Origin: Eubacterium sp. | GTDB lineage: Bacteria > Bacillota > Clostridia > Lachnospirales > Lachnospiraceae | Direction of reading: 5' to 3' | Length of the DNA: 12,076 bases | Assembly (NCBI GenBank): GCA_003520145.1 | Contig: DOVJ01000106.1 | Span: 1-12,076 of the forward strand | In this document: positions 1 to 6,949 of the stretch, one piece after another | Numbering within the stretch: the first letter of the stretch is position 1 | How the letters are laid out: every line of letters starts with the position of its first letter | The notes under the pieces: generated by a model | Told to the model about the DNA's origin: nothing | Seen by the model: the letters and a program-made list of their open reading frames with translations, nothing else | Database searches by the model: none | Program-made: the position numbers and the translations under genes

Positions 1-219
1 GCAGAGACTACACAGGCTCGCATAGATGAGGAAGTAAGGGCGCTCCTTAAGGTTAGTTATGATGAAGCTTTGGCACTTATTACTTCTAACATGGATTGTC
101 TTGATGAGATCGCACAGTTCCTCTTTGAGAAGGAGACGATAACAGGCGAGGAATTCATGGATATATACAGGAGAATAAAGGGAATCGAAAAGCCGTTGGC
201 AAACGATCCTCAGGCATAA
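1..219 (+). CDS. ftsH: ATP-dependent zinc metalloprotease FtsH, C-terminal end (partial)
   Basis: This frame is open from the first base and encodes 72 residues before a TAA at 217-219; the start lies upstream of the window. The stretch ARIDEEVRALL, then a helical segment, then FEKETITGEEFMDIYRR matches the end of the M41 peptidase domain of FtsH, the membrane-anchored AAA+ protease that degrades misfolded membrane proteins and short-lived regulators. The AAA+ module, the HEXXH zinc site and the N-terminal membrane segments are not in view, so the call rests on this C-terminal signature alone. The tail after the peptidase domain is short (about 10 residues, ending NDPQA). The next gene, uvrC, follows after 45 nt. 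A short GGGG/CCCC palindrome at 227-238 lies between them but does not look like a convincing terminator, so read-through into uvrC is possible. Confidence 0.85.
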   Translation, partial: AETTQARIDEEVRALLKVSYDEALALITSNMDCLDEIAQFLFEKETITGEEFMDIYRRIKGIEKPLANDPQA

Positions 220-264
220 TATGTCTGGGGATTTCCCCGTTTCAGTATGAGAGGATCTGGTTAT

Positions 265-2100
265 ATGTTTGATATAGAGGAAGAATTAAAAAAACTCCCG
301 GCCAAGCCCGGTGTGTATATCATGCATGACGCATCTGATGAGATCATCTATGTGGGTAAAGCTATAATCCTCAAAAACAGAGTCAGACAGTACTTTCAGA
401 GCAGTCGCAATCTCTCAACGAAGATAGAGCAGATGGTTTCTCATGTGGCGAGATTTGAATATATAGTTACTGATTCGGAATTAGAAGCGCTTGTTCTTGA
501 GTGTAATCTTATCAAGGAACACTGTCCTAAGTACAATACACTTCTTAAGGATGATAAGGCGTATTCATGCATCAAGGTCACAAGAAGTGAAGACTTTCCA
601 AGGGTTATAGCTGTCAAGCAAAAAGAACCCGATAATGAGAAGTACTACGGCCCTTTCACAAGTAAGAAGGCTGTTAACGAGACAGTGTCCTTGCTGCAGA
701 AGATATATAAGCTTCGAACCTGTAAGAAAAATCTGAAAGAAGGCGTAGTTACCAAGGATTGCCTCAATCATCACCTGGGGATATGCTCTGCGCCATGCCT
801 TGGGATTATATCTAAGGAAGCCTATAACGAAGCTGTTGATAATGCCTGCAGGCTTCTTGATGGAGACTATAAGTATGTAATACACGAACTTGAGGATAAG
901 ATGTACAAAGCGTCAGATGCTCTTAAGTTCGAGGAAGCAGCAAAGTATAGAGATCATATACAGAGTATAAAGCATGTGGTTCAGAAGCAGAGGATCAATA
1001 CATGGGCTGATGAGGACAGGGATGTTATAGCATGCAGTATCGAGCACACGGACGCAGTTGTTCAGGTATTCTTCGTGCGAAGCGGAAGAGTATCAGGTCG
1101 TGAACTATTCAGGATGACGGTATATGATGATGCGAAGAAGGAGCATGTCATAGGTGAATTCTTGAAGCAGTTCTACGGAGGAACTCCTTATATTCCTCCA
1201 CAGATACTTATTGAGTGTGACGTTGAAGAAAGAGAACTCTTAGAGCAGTTCCTGACTGCGGTTAAGGGTAAGAAGGTTTCTATAGAGATACCTAAAAAGG
1301 GTATAAAGGAAGGTCTTATAGAACTTGCAAGGGAGAATGCAAGGATCGCTCTTGAGAAGGATCTTGATAACCTGAAGATAGAAGAGGCTGCAACTAAGGG
1401 TGCAGTCAGACAGATCTGTGAACTGATCGGCATGGATTACGCCAGACGTGTGGAGGCCTATGATATCTCCAACATAAGCGGTACTGACAGTGTCGGTTCT
1501 ATGATAGTTTTCGAGGACGGCAAGCCGAAAAAAAGTGATTATAGGAAGTTCAAGATAAAGACTGTTGAAGGGCCGAACGATTATGCTTCACTTAAGGAAG
1601 TGCTTAAAAGACGCTTTAGTCACGGCCTTAGAGAAAAAGAAGGTGATAGGGATCTAGGAAGCTTCAGTATATTCCCGGATCTCATCATGATGGACGGTGG
1701 CAAGGGACAGGTTCATATAGCATGTGAAGTCCTTAATGAGCTGGGACTTGACATACCTGTGTGTGGTATGGTCAAGGATGATAATCACAGAACAAGAGGT
1801 CTTTATTATCAGGGTGAGATACAGCCTCTTGATATACACTCGCAGGGCTTCAGGTTGATAACGCGCATGCAGGATGAAGCGCATCGGTTTGCGATAACAT
1901 TTCACAGGTCTCTTCGTTCAAAGAGGGAAGTGAAATCTGAGCTTGAGGATATCAAGAATATCGGACCGAAGAAGAGGGAGGCTCTTATGCGCTACTTCAG
2001 GGACATCATGATGATTAAGGAAGCAAGCGTTGATGAGCTTATGAATGCGGATGGAATAAGCAAAAATGACGCAAACAGGATTTATGAATATTTTCATTAG
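265..2100 (+). CDS. uvrC: UvrABC excinuclease subunit C
   Basis: UvrC makes both incisions flanking a DNA lesion in nucleotide excision repair. I choose ATG 265 (611 aa, MFDIEEELKKLP, the usual family start) over the in-frame ATG at 247, because the Shine-Dalgarno AGAGGA (250-255) lies 9 nt before 265 and inside the longer reading. Domains in order: an N-terminal GIY-YIG nuclease (GVY 16-18, YVG 29-31, R39, Y43, E79) for the 3' cut; four Cys at 153, 166, 174 and 178, placed like the Fe-S cluster cysteines of E. coli UvrC; a UVR motif (about 205-238) that contacts UvrB; an RNase H-like nuclease for the 5' cut with D400, D439, D477 (in MMDGGKGQ) and H540, matching E. coli D399/D438/D466/H538; and tandem helix-hairpin-helix motifs (about 556-611) for DNA binding. 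Length is normal. One oddity is AIILK at 33-37, where AKNLK/R is usual. hprK follows after 15 nt. Confidence 0.96.
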   Translation: MFDIEEELKKLPAKPGVYIMHDASDEIIYVGKAIILKNRVRQYFQSSRNLSTKIEQMVSHVARFEYIVTDSELEALVLECNLIKEHCPKYNTLLKDDKAYSCIKVTRSEDFPRVIAVKQKEPDNEKYYGPFTSKKAVNETVSLLQKIYKLRTCKKNLKEGVVTKDCLNHHLGICSAPCLGIISKEAYNEAVDNACRLLDGDYKYVIHELEDKMYKASDALKFEEAAKYRDHIQSIKHVVQKQRINTWADEDRDVIACSIEHTDAVVQVFFVRSGRVSGRELFRMTVYDDAKKEHVIGEFLKQFYGGTPYIPPQILIECDVEERELLEQFLTAVKGKKVSIEIPKKGIKEGLIELARENARIALEKDLDNLKIEEAATKGAVRQICELIGMDYARRVEAYDISNISGTDSVGSMIVFEDGKPKKSDYRKFKIKTVEGPNDYASLKEVLKRRFSHGLREKEGDRDLGSFSIFPDLIMMDGGKGQVHIACEVLNELGLDIPVCGMVKDDNHRTRGLYYQGEIQPLDIHSQGFRLITRMQDEAHRFAITFHRSLRSKREVKSELEDIKNIGPKKREALMRYFRDIMMIKEASVDELMNADGISKNDANRIYEYFH

Positions 2101-2115
2101 ACAGGAGAAAAAGGT

Positions 2116-3060
2116 ATGAATGTAGCAGATAATTATCCACTTACCAAACTTGTGGAAAAGATGAAGTTTGAGAATCTCACACCGCAGATCGATACTGATG
2201 ATGTGCTGATAACACAGCCTGATATCAACAGACCGGCTTTGCAGTTAGCAGGATTCTTTGATCACTTTGACAATGAGAGAGTTCAGATCATAGGCTTTGT
2301 CGAGAAGGCTTATCTTGATTCTCTTGATATTGAATCGAGAAAAGAGCGCTATAGACAGCTTCTGTCCTTCAAGGTGCCATGTATAGTATTCTGTAGGGAT
2401 ATCAAGCCTGATCTGGATCTTCTTGAGATGGCTCTTAAGTATAATGTTCCGATTCTCTCGAGCAAGGATTCTACATCATCTGTTATGGCAGAGATCATAA
2501 GATGGCAGAAGGTCATGCTTGCACCTGTTATCTCAATCCATGGTGTTCTTGTCGATGTATACGGTGAGGGCGTTCTTATCATGGGTGAGAGTGGTATAGG
2601 TAAGAGCGAGGCTGCTCTTGAGCTTATAAGAAGAGGTCACCGACTCATATCTGATGATGTTGTTGAGATACATAAGGTCAGTGATGATACTCTTATCGGA
2701 ACATCTCCTGACATAACCAAGTATCTTATCGAGTTGAGAGGTATAGGCATCATAGATGTGAAGTCTCTGTACGGTGTTGAGAAGGTTAAGGAAACTCAGT
2801 CCATAGATATGGTCATCAAGCTCGAAGAGTGGAGTAAGGAAGCTAAGTATGACCGTTTTGGAATGGAGGATGAGACTGTTGAGTTCTTAGGCAATAAGGT
2901 TGTCTGTCACTCTATTCCGATAAGACCAGGCCGTAATACAGCGATCATCGTTGAAACGGCTGCTGTCAATCACAGACAGAAGAAGATGGGCTACAATGCG
3001 GCTGAAGAATTCTACAAGAGGATTCAGGCGAGACTTGAAAAAGCAGGTGATGAAGGTTGA
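2116..3060 (+). CDS. hprK: HPr kinase/phosphorylase HprK
   Basis: HprK is the bifunctional cytoplasmic enzyme that phosphorylates Ser46 of HPr or Crh when ATP and fructose-1,6-bisphosphate are high, and removes the phosphate when inorganic phosphate rises. It is the central sensor of carbon catabolite repression in Gram-positive bacteria. At 314 aa it has normal length. The N-terminal domain (about 1-130) precedes the kinase core: H142 in SIHG, P-loop GESGIGKS at 157-164, the SDD motif with D180/D181 that acts in phosphoryl transfer, and the family signature IELRGIGIIDV at 205-215. All key residues appear intact. AGGAG (2103-2107) sits 8 nt before the ATG. The stop codon overlaps the start of the ROK kinase gene by 4 nt, so the two are probably translationally coupled. 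A likely substrate, an HPr-like protein with Ser46, is encoded four genes downstream (6680-6934). Confidence 0.97.
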   Translation: MNVADNYPLTKLVEKMKFENLTPQIDTDDVLITQPDINRPALQLAGFFDHFDNERVQIIGFVEKAYLDSLDIESRKERYRQLLSFKVPCIVFCRDIKPDLDLLEMALKYNVPILSSKDSTSSVMAEIIRWQKVMLAPVISIHGVLVDVYGEGVLIMGESGIGKSEAALELIRRGHRLISDDVVEIHKVSDDTLIGTSPDITKYLIELRGIGIIDVKSLYGVEKVKETQSIDMVIKLEEWSKEAKYDRFGMEDETVEFLGNKVVCHSIPIRPGRNTAIIVETAAVNHRQKKMGYNAAEEFYKRIQARLEKAGDEG

Positions 3061-3956
3061 GCATATATGCAGGTATAGATGTCGGCGGCACATCAATCAA
3101 GATGGGGCTTTTTGAAGACGGAACGCTTATTGAAAAATGGTCTATAAAAACAAGGACAGAAGATAGTGGAGCGCATGTGCTTTCGGATATATATGATTCT
3201 CTTTTTGAGCATATAGAAGCGGGGCGGATCGATGCTATCGGAATAGGACTTCCGGGTCCTGTAGAGGATGACAGAATCGTACATGGTCTTGTCAATATAG
3301 GCTGGGGTGAGGTAGATGTGAAAGAAGCCTCAAAGCCCTATGTATCGTGTCCTGTATATGCCATTAACGATGCAAATGCTGCGGCTTTGGGCGAAGTTGT
3401 GGCAGGAGGTGCCATGGGTAGAAAAAGCGCTGTTATGATAACCATCGGAACAGGTATAGGCGGCGGCATCGTGATCGAAGATCGCCTGGTAACAGGCGCG
3501 CGAGGTGCGGCTGGAGAGATAGGTCATATGCCTCTTGTGTTTGATGGCGGGGAATATGATACACTTGAAGAAAGAGCCGGGGCGTTGGGCATAAAGAGAC
3601 GTACACTTAAGCTCATAGAAGAAGGAATCTACAAGACGTCGCTTAAGTCAGACTTTGAAGTCAGAGATGTATTTGATCTTGCGAAAACAGGCGATGAACT
3701 GTGCGTGAAGGTTGTCGATGAGATGAGTGTCTGCCTTGGAACAGCACTTTCTGATATAGCATGTCTTATAGATCCTGAAGTATTTGTGATAGGTGGCGGG
3801 GTCGCCGATGCAGGTGATTTTTTACTTGATAAGATAAGAAAGATATATGTAGAAAGAGCGTTCGGACCGTGCAAAGAAACTAAGATCGTGATTGCTGGTT
3901 TGGGCAACGATGCAGGTATATACGGTGCATGCAAATATGCTATGGGTAAGGAATGA
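3057..3956 (+). CDS. ROK-family sugar kinase, probable glucokinase (TTG start, no Cys-rich zinc motif)
   Basis: Probable cytoplasmic ATP-dependent glucokinase feeding glucose-6-phosphate into glycolysis. The start is TTG at 3057, overlapping the hprK stop (TTGA), with Shine-Dalgarno AGGTGA at 3045-3050; no suitable ATG is near, and this start gives the expected SIYAGIDVGGT beginning. Visible in 299 aa: phosphate-binding GIDVGGTSIKMG (6-17), LPGPV (65-69), NDANAAALGE with presumed catalytic D105, ITIGTGIGGGIV (128-139), GEIGH (153-157) with substrate-contacting H157, and a second nucleotide-binding stretch IGGG near 251-254. ROK kinases normally follow GEIGH with a CxCGxxGCxE zinc motif. Here that place reads FDGGEYDTLEE (162-172), with no cysteine, although the Glu that follows is kept. 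The protein may therefore fold without zinc, or its specificity may have shifted (for example to another hexose or an N-acetylhexosamine). Kinase family is confident; glucose as substrate is inferred from the position between hprK and murB. Confidence 0.88.
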   Translation: MSIYAGIDVGGTSIKMGLFEDGTLIEKWSIKTRTEDSGAHVLSDIYDSLFEHIEAGRIDAIGIGLPGPVEDDRIVHGLVNIGWGEVDVKEASKPYVSCPVYAINDANAAALGEVVAGGAMGRKSAVMITIGTGIGGGIVIEDRLVTGARGAAGEIGHMPLVFDGGEYDTLEERAGALGIKRRTLKLIEEGIYKTSLKSDFEVRDVFDLAKTGDELCVKVVDEMSVCLGTALSDIACLIDPEVFVIGGGVADAGDFLLDKIRKIYVERAFGPCKETKIVIAGLGNDAGIYGACKYAMGKE

Positions 3957-3957
3957 T

Positions 3958-4875
3958 ATGGAAGATAATATATTATTTGAGGAACTAAGAAGAATCTGTA
4001 AGGAAGATAATGTGCTCCCATATGAGAGTATGGCTTGCCACACAAGCATAAAGGCCGGTGGTAAGTGCAGGGCTTATGTAACACCTGATGATATGGCAAC
4101 ATTTGTCGAACTTGTGGTTTTCTTAAGGCAGAATAACATAGAGTACTTTGTTGCGGGTAACGGAAGTAATCTTCTTGTGAGCGATGCAGGTTTCAAGGGA
4201 GTTGTCATAAGTCTTGGAAAGCGTTTTTCGGAGATTGTTGTAGATGACGATATGATATATGCTCATGCAGGCGCGCTGCTTTCTGTGGTTGGAAGGCAGG
4301 CACTTACAGAAGGGCTTACAGGCTTTGAATTCGCTTCGGGAATACCGGGCTCTGTAGGCGGCGCTGTATATATGAATGCGGGTGCTTATGGCGGTGAGAT
4401 CAAGGATATAATCGAGTATGCTGATGTATATGATGGCGAGAGGATAAGAAGGTTCACCAAAGATGAGCTTGATATGTCTTATAGAAGAAGCCTTCTTACA
4501 GATAATCCTGGATATATATGTCTTCTTGCGGCCTTCAAGCTTAAAAAAGGCGATAAGAAGCAGATAGAGGAGACTATGAAGGATCTTGTCAAGAGAAGAA
4601 GAGATAAGCAGCCGCTTGAGTATCCTAGCTGTGGCAGTACCTTCAAGAGACCTGCCGGAGACTTCGCTGGAAGGCTTATCGAAGAAGCGGGGCTTTCGGG
4701 ACTTACAAAGGGCGGTATGCAGGTATCTACTAAGCACTGCGGGTTTATCATAAATCATGATGGCGGAACCGCAAGTGACTTTTATGAGCTTGCTGGTGAA
4801 GTGATAAGAAAAGTTGAGGGAAAAAGTGGTGTAAGGCTTGAACTAGAGGTTAAGCTGCTTGGTTTTGATGAATAG
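3958..4875 (+). CDS. murB: UDP-N-acetylenolpyruvoylglucosamine reductase MurB
   Basis: MurB reduces UDP-GlcNAc-enolpyruvate to UDP-MurNAc using FAD and NADPH, the second committed step of peptidoglycan precursor synthesis. I start it at ATG 3958 (305 aa), 1 nt after the ROK kinase stop, with AAGGA at 3948-3952; an open frame reaches back to 3892 but would lie inside the ROK gene and lacks homologous character. FAD-binding motifs are GNGSNLLVSD (67-76) and the GIPGSVGGAVYMNAGAYGG region (128-146). YRRS lies at 175-178. The proton-donor serine is S227 in CGSTFKRP, and the C-terminal catalytic Glu is E297 in LELEVKLLG. The compact form, going from GSTFKRP straight into GRLIEEAGLSG, fits type II MurB as in most Firmicutes. 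The stop TAG overlaps the Shine-Dalgarno of rapZ, so translation of the two is probably linked. Confidence 0.96.
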   Translation: MEDNILFEELRRICKEDNVLPYESMACHTSIKAGGKCRAYVTPDDMATFVELVVFLRQNNIEYFVAGNGSNLLVSDAGFKGVVISLGKRFSEIVVDDDMIYAHAGALLSVVGRQALTEGLTGFEFASGIPGSVGGAVYMNAGAYGGEIKDIIEYADVYDGERIRRFTKDELDMSYRRSLLTDNPGYICLLAAFKLKKGDKKQIEETMKDLVKRRRDKQPLEYPSCGSTFKRPAGDFAGRLIEEAGLSGLTKGGMQVSTKHCGFIINHDGGTASDFYELAGEVIRKVEGKSGVRLELEVKLLGFDE

Positions 4876-4883
4876 GAGAAGAT

Positions 4884-5744
4884 ATGTATATAGTTATAGT
4901 TACCGGAATGTCAGGCGCTGGCAAGACAACAGTTCTAAAACAGCTTGAAGATCTGGATTTTTTCTGTATAGACAATATGCCTGTTGTTCTTGCTGATAAG
5001 GTCATAACCTTAGCGGGAGACAACGACGGCTGTGAGAAGATGGCTTTTGGTGTAGATATAAGGAGTACTCCTAACATCGAAGAACTTTTGGAGTGTGTGA
5101 AGTCTATACGCGATGTCGGTCATCATGTGGATATTCTCTTCTTAGATGCCACTGATGAAACTATCATACATCGATATAAGGAGACGAGAAGAAAGCATCC
5201 GCTTGCCCAGAGAGGAAGAACTATAGATGGAGTTACGAAGGAGCGTGAGAAGCTTGCGATTATCAAGAGTAATGCCACACATATAGTTGATACATCGCAT
5301 CTTCTTGTCAGAGACCTGAAGAAGAAGATAACTGATATATTCGTAGAGGGCAAGGCTTATTCTAACTTCTATATCAGTTTTATGTCGTTTGGCTTCAAGT
5401 ATGGAATACCTGATGATGCAGACCTTGTTTTCGATGTAAGGTTCTTACCTAATCCTTATTATGTGGATAATCTCAAGTACTTAACGGGTGAGGATCAGGA
5501 AGTAAGAGACTATGTTATGGCTGATGGTAATGGTGAGATATTCCTTGGGAAACTTAAGGATATGTTGGATTTTCTCATACCTCAGTATATAGGTGAGGGC
5601 AAGAATCAGCTTGTGATAGCTGTTGGCTGTACAGGTGGAAAGCACAGGTCTGTCACACTTGCAAGAGGTCTTCATGAACTGTATAAGGATACGATATATG
5701 ATACAGGTATATATCATAGGGATATAAGAAAGGCATGGAACTGA
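4884..5744 (+). CDS. rapZ: RNase adapter/nucleotide-binding protein RapZ (YvcJ family)
   Basis: This is a 286-aa member of the RapZ/YvcJ P-loop family. E. coli RapZ binds glucosamine-6-phosphate and steers RNase E decay of the GlmZ sRNA, controlling amino-sugar supply; B. subtilis YvcJ hydrolyses nucleotides and its role is less clear, so the function here is inferred only at family level. Visible features are Walker A GMSGAGKT (8-15), FFCIDNMP (26-33), the Arg/Lys-rich stretch around YKETRRKHPL (98-107), SFGFKYGIP (168-176) followed by a VFDVRFLPNPYY region (182-193), and the C-terminal signature GCTGGKHRSV (248-257) typical of the ligand-binding half. AGGAG at 4874-4878, overlapping the murB stop, is 5 nt before the ATG. 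Placement between murB and whiA is the conserved Gram-positive rapZ-whiA pairing, although yvcK/mgfK, which often lies between them, is absent here. Confidence 0.95.
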   Translation: MYIVIVTGMSGAGKTTVLKQLEDLDFFCIDNMPVVLADKVITLAGDNDGCEKMAFGVDIRSTPNIEELLECVKSIRDVGHHVDILFLDATDETIIHRYKETRRKHPLAQRGRTIDGVTKEREKLAIIKSNATHIVDTSHLLVRDLKKKITDIFVEGKAYSNFYISFMSFGFKYGIPDDADLVFDVRFLPNPYYVDNLKYLTGEDQEVRDYVMADGNGEIFLGKLKDMLDFLIPQYIGEGKNQLVIAVGCTGGKHRSVTLARGLHELYKDTIYDTGIYHRDIRKAWN

Positions 5745-5745
5745 T

Positions 5746-6678
5746 ATGTCGTTCTCTATGGATATAAAACAGGAACTTATCAAGATAGATGTCGAGGCAA
5801 GGCACTGTCAGATCGCAGAACTTACTGCCATACTTACGGGTTGTTGTGACATAAGGCTTCTGTATGGCAATTATGCCATAAGGCTCATAAGTGAGAGCAA
5901 GCCTGTGGTGGTAAGATTCGAATACTTGATCGATAAGCTTTTTGGCGTCAAAGTACCATGCCTTATGCGCAATTCCAAGCAGTATGCTCTGTATATAACA
6001 GACCATAAACTTGCCCTAAAAGTACTGCAGATAACAAAAGTGGTTGACATAAGCTCCGAAATATGCGAAAATATCGTCAGTGTATCAAGAACGATAATAT
6101 CCGGTGATTGTTGCAAGAGAGCTTACTTAAGAGCGGGATTTCTTGGATTTGGTTCTATGAGTGATCCTAATAAGATATATCATCTTGAATTCGTATGTAA
6201 GACTAAGGATAGAGCCGATATGCTCTGTGAGATGATAGAGAGTCTCGGGATCAAGGTAAGAAGCATCATAAGAAAGAATAACTACCTTGTGTATATCAAG
6301 GAAAGTAAGGATATTGTGGATCTTCTTGGATACATGGGCGCACATAGGGCTTTGCTTGAACTGATGAACGTCAGAGTGGTTAAGACTGTGCGTAACGATG
6401 TCAACAGGCGGGTTAACTGCGAAGCAGCGAATCTCAATAAGATCATAAGCGCGTCTGTGAAGGAGATAGAGGATATAAGATATATCTTCGAAACTAAGGG
6501 CATGGATTATCTTCCAGAGAATCTAAGAGAAATCGCGAAGATAAGGCTTGAGAATCCTGAGAGTTCTCTTAAGGAGATAGGACAGATGTTAGAGCCGCCT
6601 CTTGGAAAATCAGGAGTTAATCACAGGTTAAAGAAGATAAGTACTATAGTGGAAGAATTAAGAGGAAAGGATAATTAA
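5746..6678 (+). CDS. whiA: DNA-binding protein WhiA
   Basis: WhiA is a conserved Gram-positive DNA-binding protein that acts as a transcription factor for sporulation/division genes in Streptomyces and influences cell division and chromosome segregation in B. subtilis. The 310-aa product begins MSFSMDIKQEL as usual for the family. It has an N-terminal half derived from LAGLIDADG homing endonucleases, with the signature KRAYLRAGFLGFGS (124-137) and SDPNKIYHLEF (139-149). A linker around NRRVNCEAANLNKI (220-233) follows, and then a C-terminal helix-turn-helix with SSLKEIGQML and GKSGVNHRLKKI (about 273-298). No LAGLIDADG catalytic acidic pair is evident, in line with the family lacking nuclease activity. 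The start lies 1 nt after the rapZ stop and has only a weak upstream Shine-Dalgarno, so expression probably relies on coupling to rapZ. Confidence 0.96.
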   Translation: MSFSMDIKQELIKIDVEARHCQIAELTAILTGCCDIRLLYGNYAIRLISESKPVVVRFEYLIDKLFGVKVPCLMRNSKQYALYITDHKLALKVLQITKVVDISSEICENIVSVSRTIISGDCCKRAYLRAGFLGFGSMSDPNKIYHLEFVCKTKDRADMLCEMIESLGIKVRSIIRKNNYLVYIKESKDIVDLLGYMGAHRALLELMNVRVVKTVRNDVNRRVNCEAANLNKIISASVKEIEDIRYIFETKGMDYLPENLREIAKIRLENPESSLKEIGQMLEPPLGKSGVNHRLKKISTIVEELRGKDN

Positions 6679-6679
6679 G

Positions 6680-6934
6680 ATGATCAAGAAGACTATTCAG
6701 GTTGAACTTCCGAACAAGACAGACATAACACCTAACGCGATGATGGTGCAGATTGCAAGTCAGTATGACAGTAAGATCTACGTAGAGAGTGATAAGCGCT
6801 CTATCAATGTCAAGAGTATCATGGGTATGATGACTCTCATAATCAAGAGAGGTGAAGCCATCGACATAAGCTGTGATGGTCAGGATGAAGAAGTGGCTTT
6901 GGAAGCCTTGGAGAAGTATCTTACTAATAAGTGA
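6680..6934 (+). CDS. HPr-family protein lacking His15 (Crh-like catabolite repression protein)
   Basis: This 84-aa protein matches the HPr fold from end to end: MIKKTIQVELPN, a helix around MMVQIASQYDS, then NVKSIMGMMTL and a final acidic helix. HPr normally carries PTS phosphate on His15 within GLHARPA. Here the same place reads KTDITPNA, so residue 15 is Asp and residue 17 is Thr instead of Arg; the whole protein has no histidine. Ser46, the HprK target, and its surrounding NVKSIMG are kept. Phosphotransfer from enzyme I is therefore not expected, while Ser phosphorylation is. This is the logic of B. subtilis Crh (Gln15, Ser46), which also lies just downstream of whiA (yvcL). The inferred role is a CcpA co-regulator or carbon-status signal controlled by the HprK of the same operon. 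AAAGGA at 6666-6671 is the ribosome binding site; the gap after whiA is 1 nt. HPr family is sure; Crh function is inferred. Confidence 0.9.
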   Translation: MIKKTIQVELPNKTDITPNAMMVQIASQYDSKIYVESDKRSINVKSIMGMMTLIIKRGEAIDISCDGQDEEVALEALEKYLTNK

Positions 6935-6949
6935 TAAAAGGAGTTTCTT

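Noticed and set aside
227..238. GGGG-ATTT-CCCC palindrome between ftsH and uvrC, as a terminator
   Set aside because: The stem is only about 4-5 bp and no T-run follows (GTTTCAG), so intrinsic termination is not supported.
221..250. A 9-codon ORF starting at ATG 221
   Set aside because: It has no ribosome binding site of its own, no recognisable product, and overlaps the uvrC translation signals; a chance reading is more likely.
247..264. Upstream ATG as uvrC start
   Set aside because: The six extra residues (MRGSGY) are not family-like, and the AGAGGA that would serve the ATG at 265 lies within them.
3892..3957. N-terminal extension of murB to ATG 3892
   Set aside because: The extension lies entirely inside the ROK kinase gene in another frame; ATG 3958 has a ribosome binding site at 3948-3952 and gives a normal MurB length.
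3629..4102. 157-codon minus-strand frame spanning the ROK kinase/murB junction
   Set aside because: It is antisense to two confident genes with no independent coding evidence.
4123..4758. 211-codon open frame on the minus strand opposite murB
   Set aside because: It is fully antisense to a clear gene, has no recognisable domain, and is explained by the codon bias of the sense strand.
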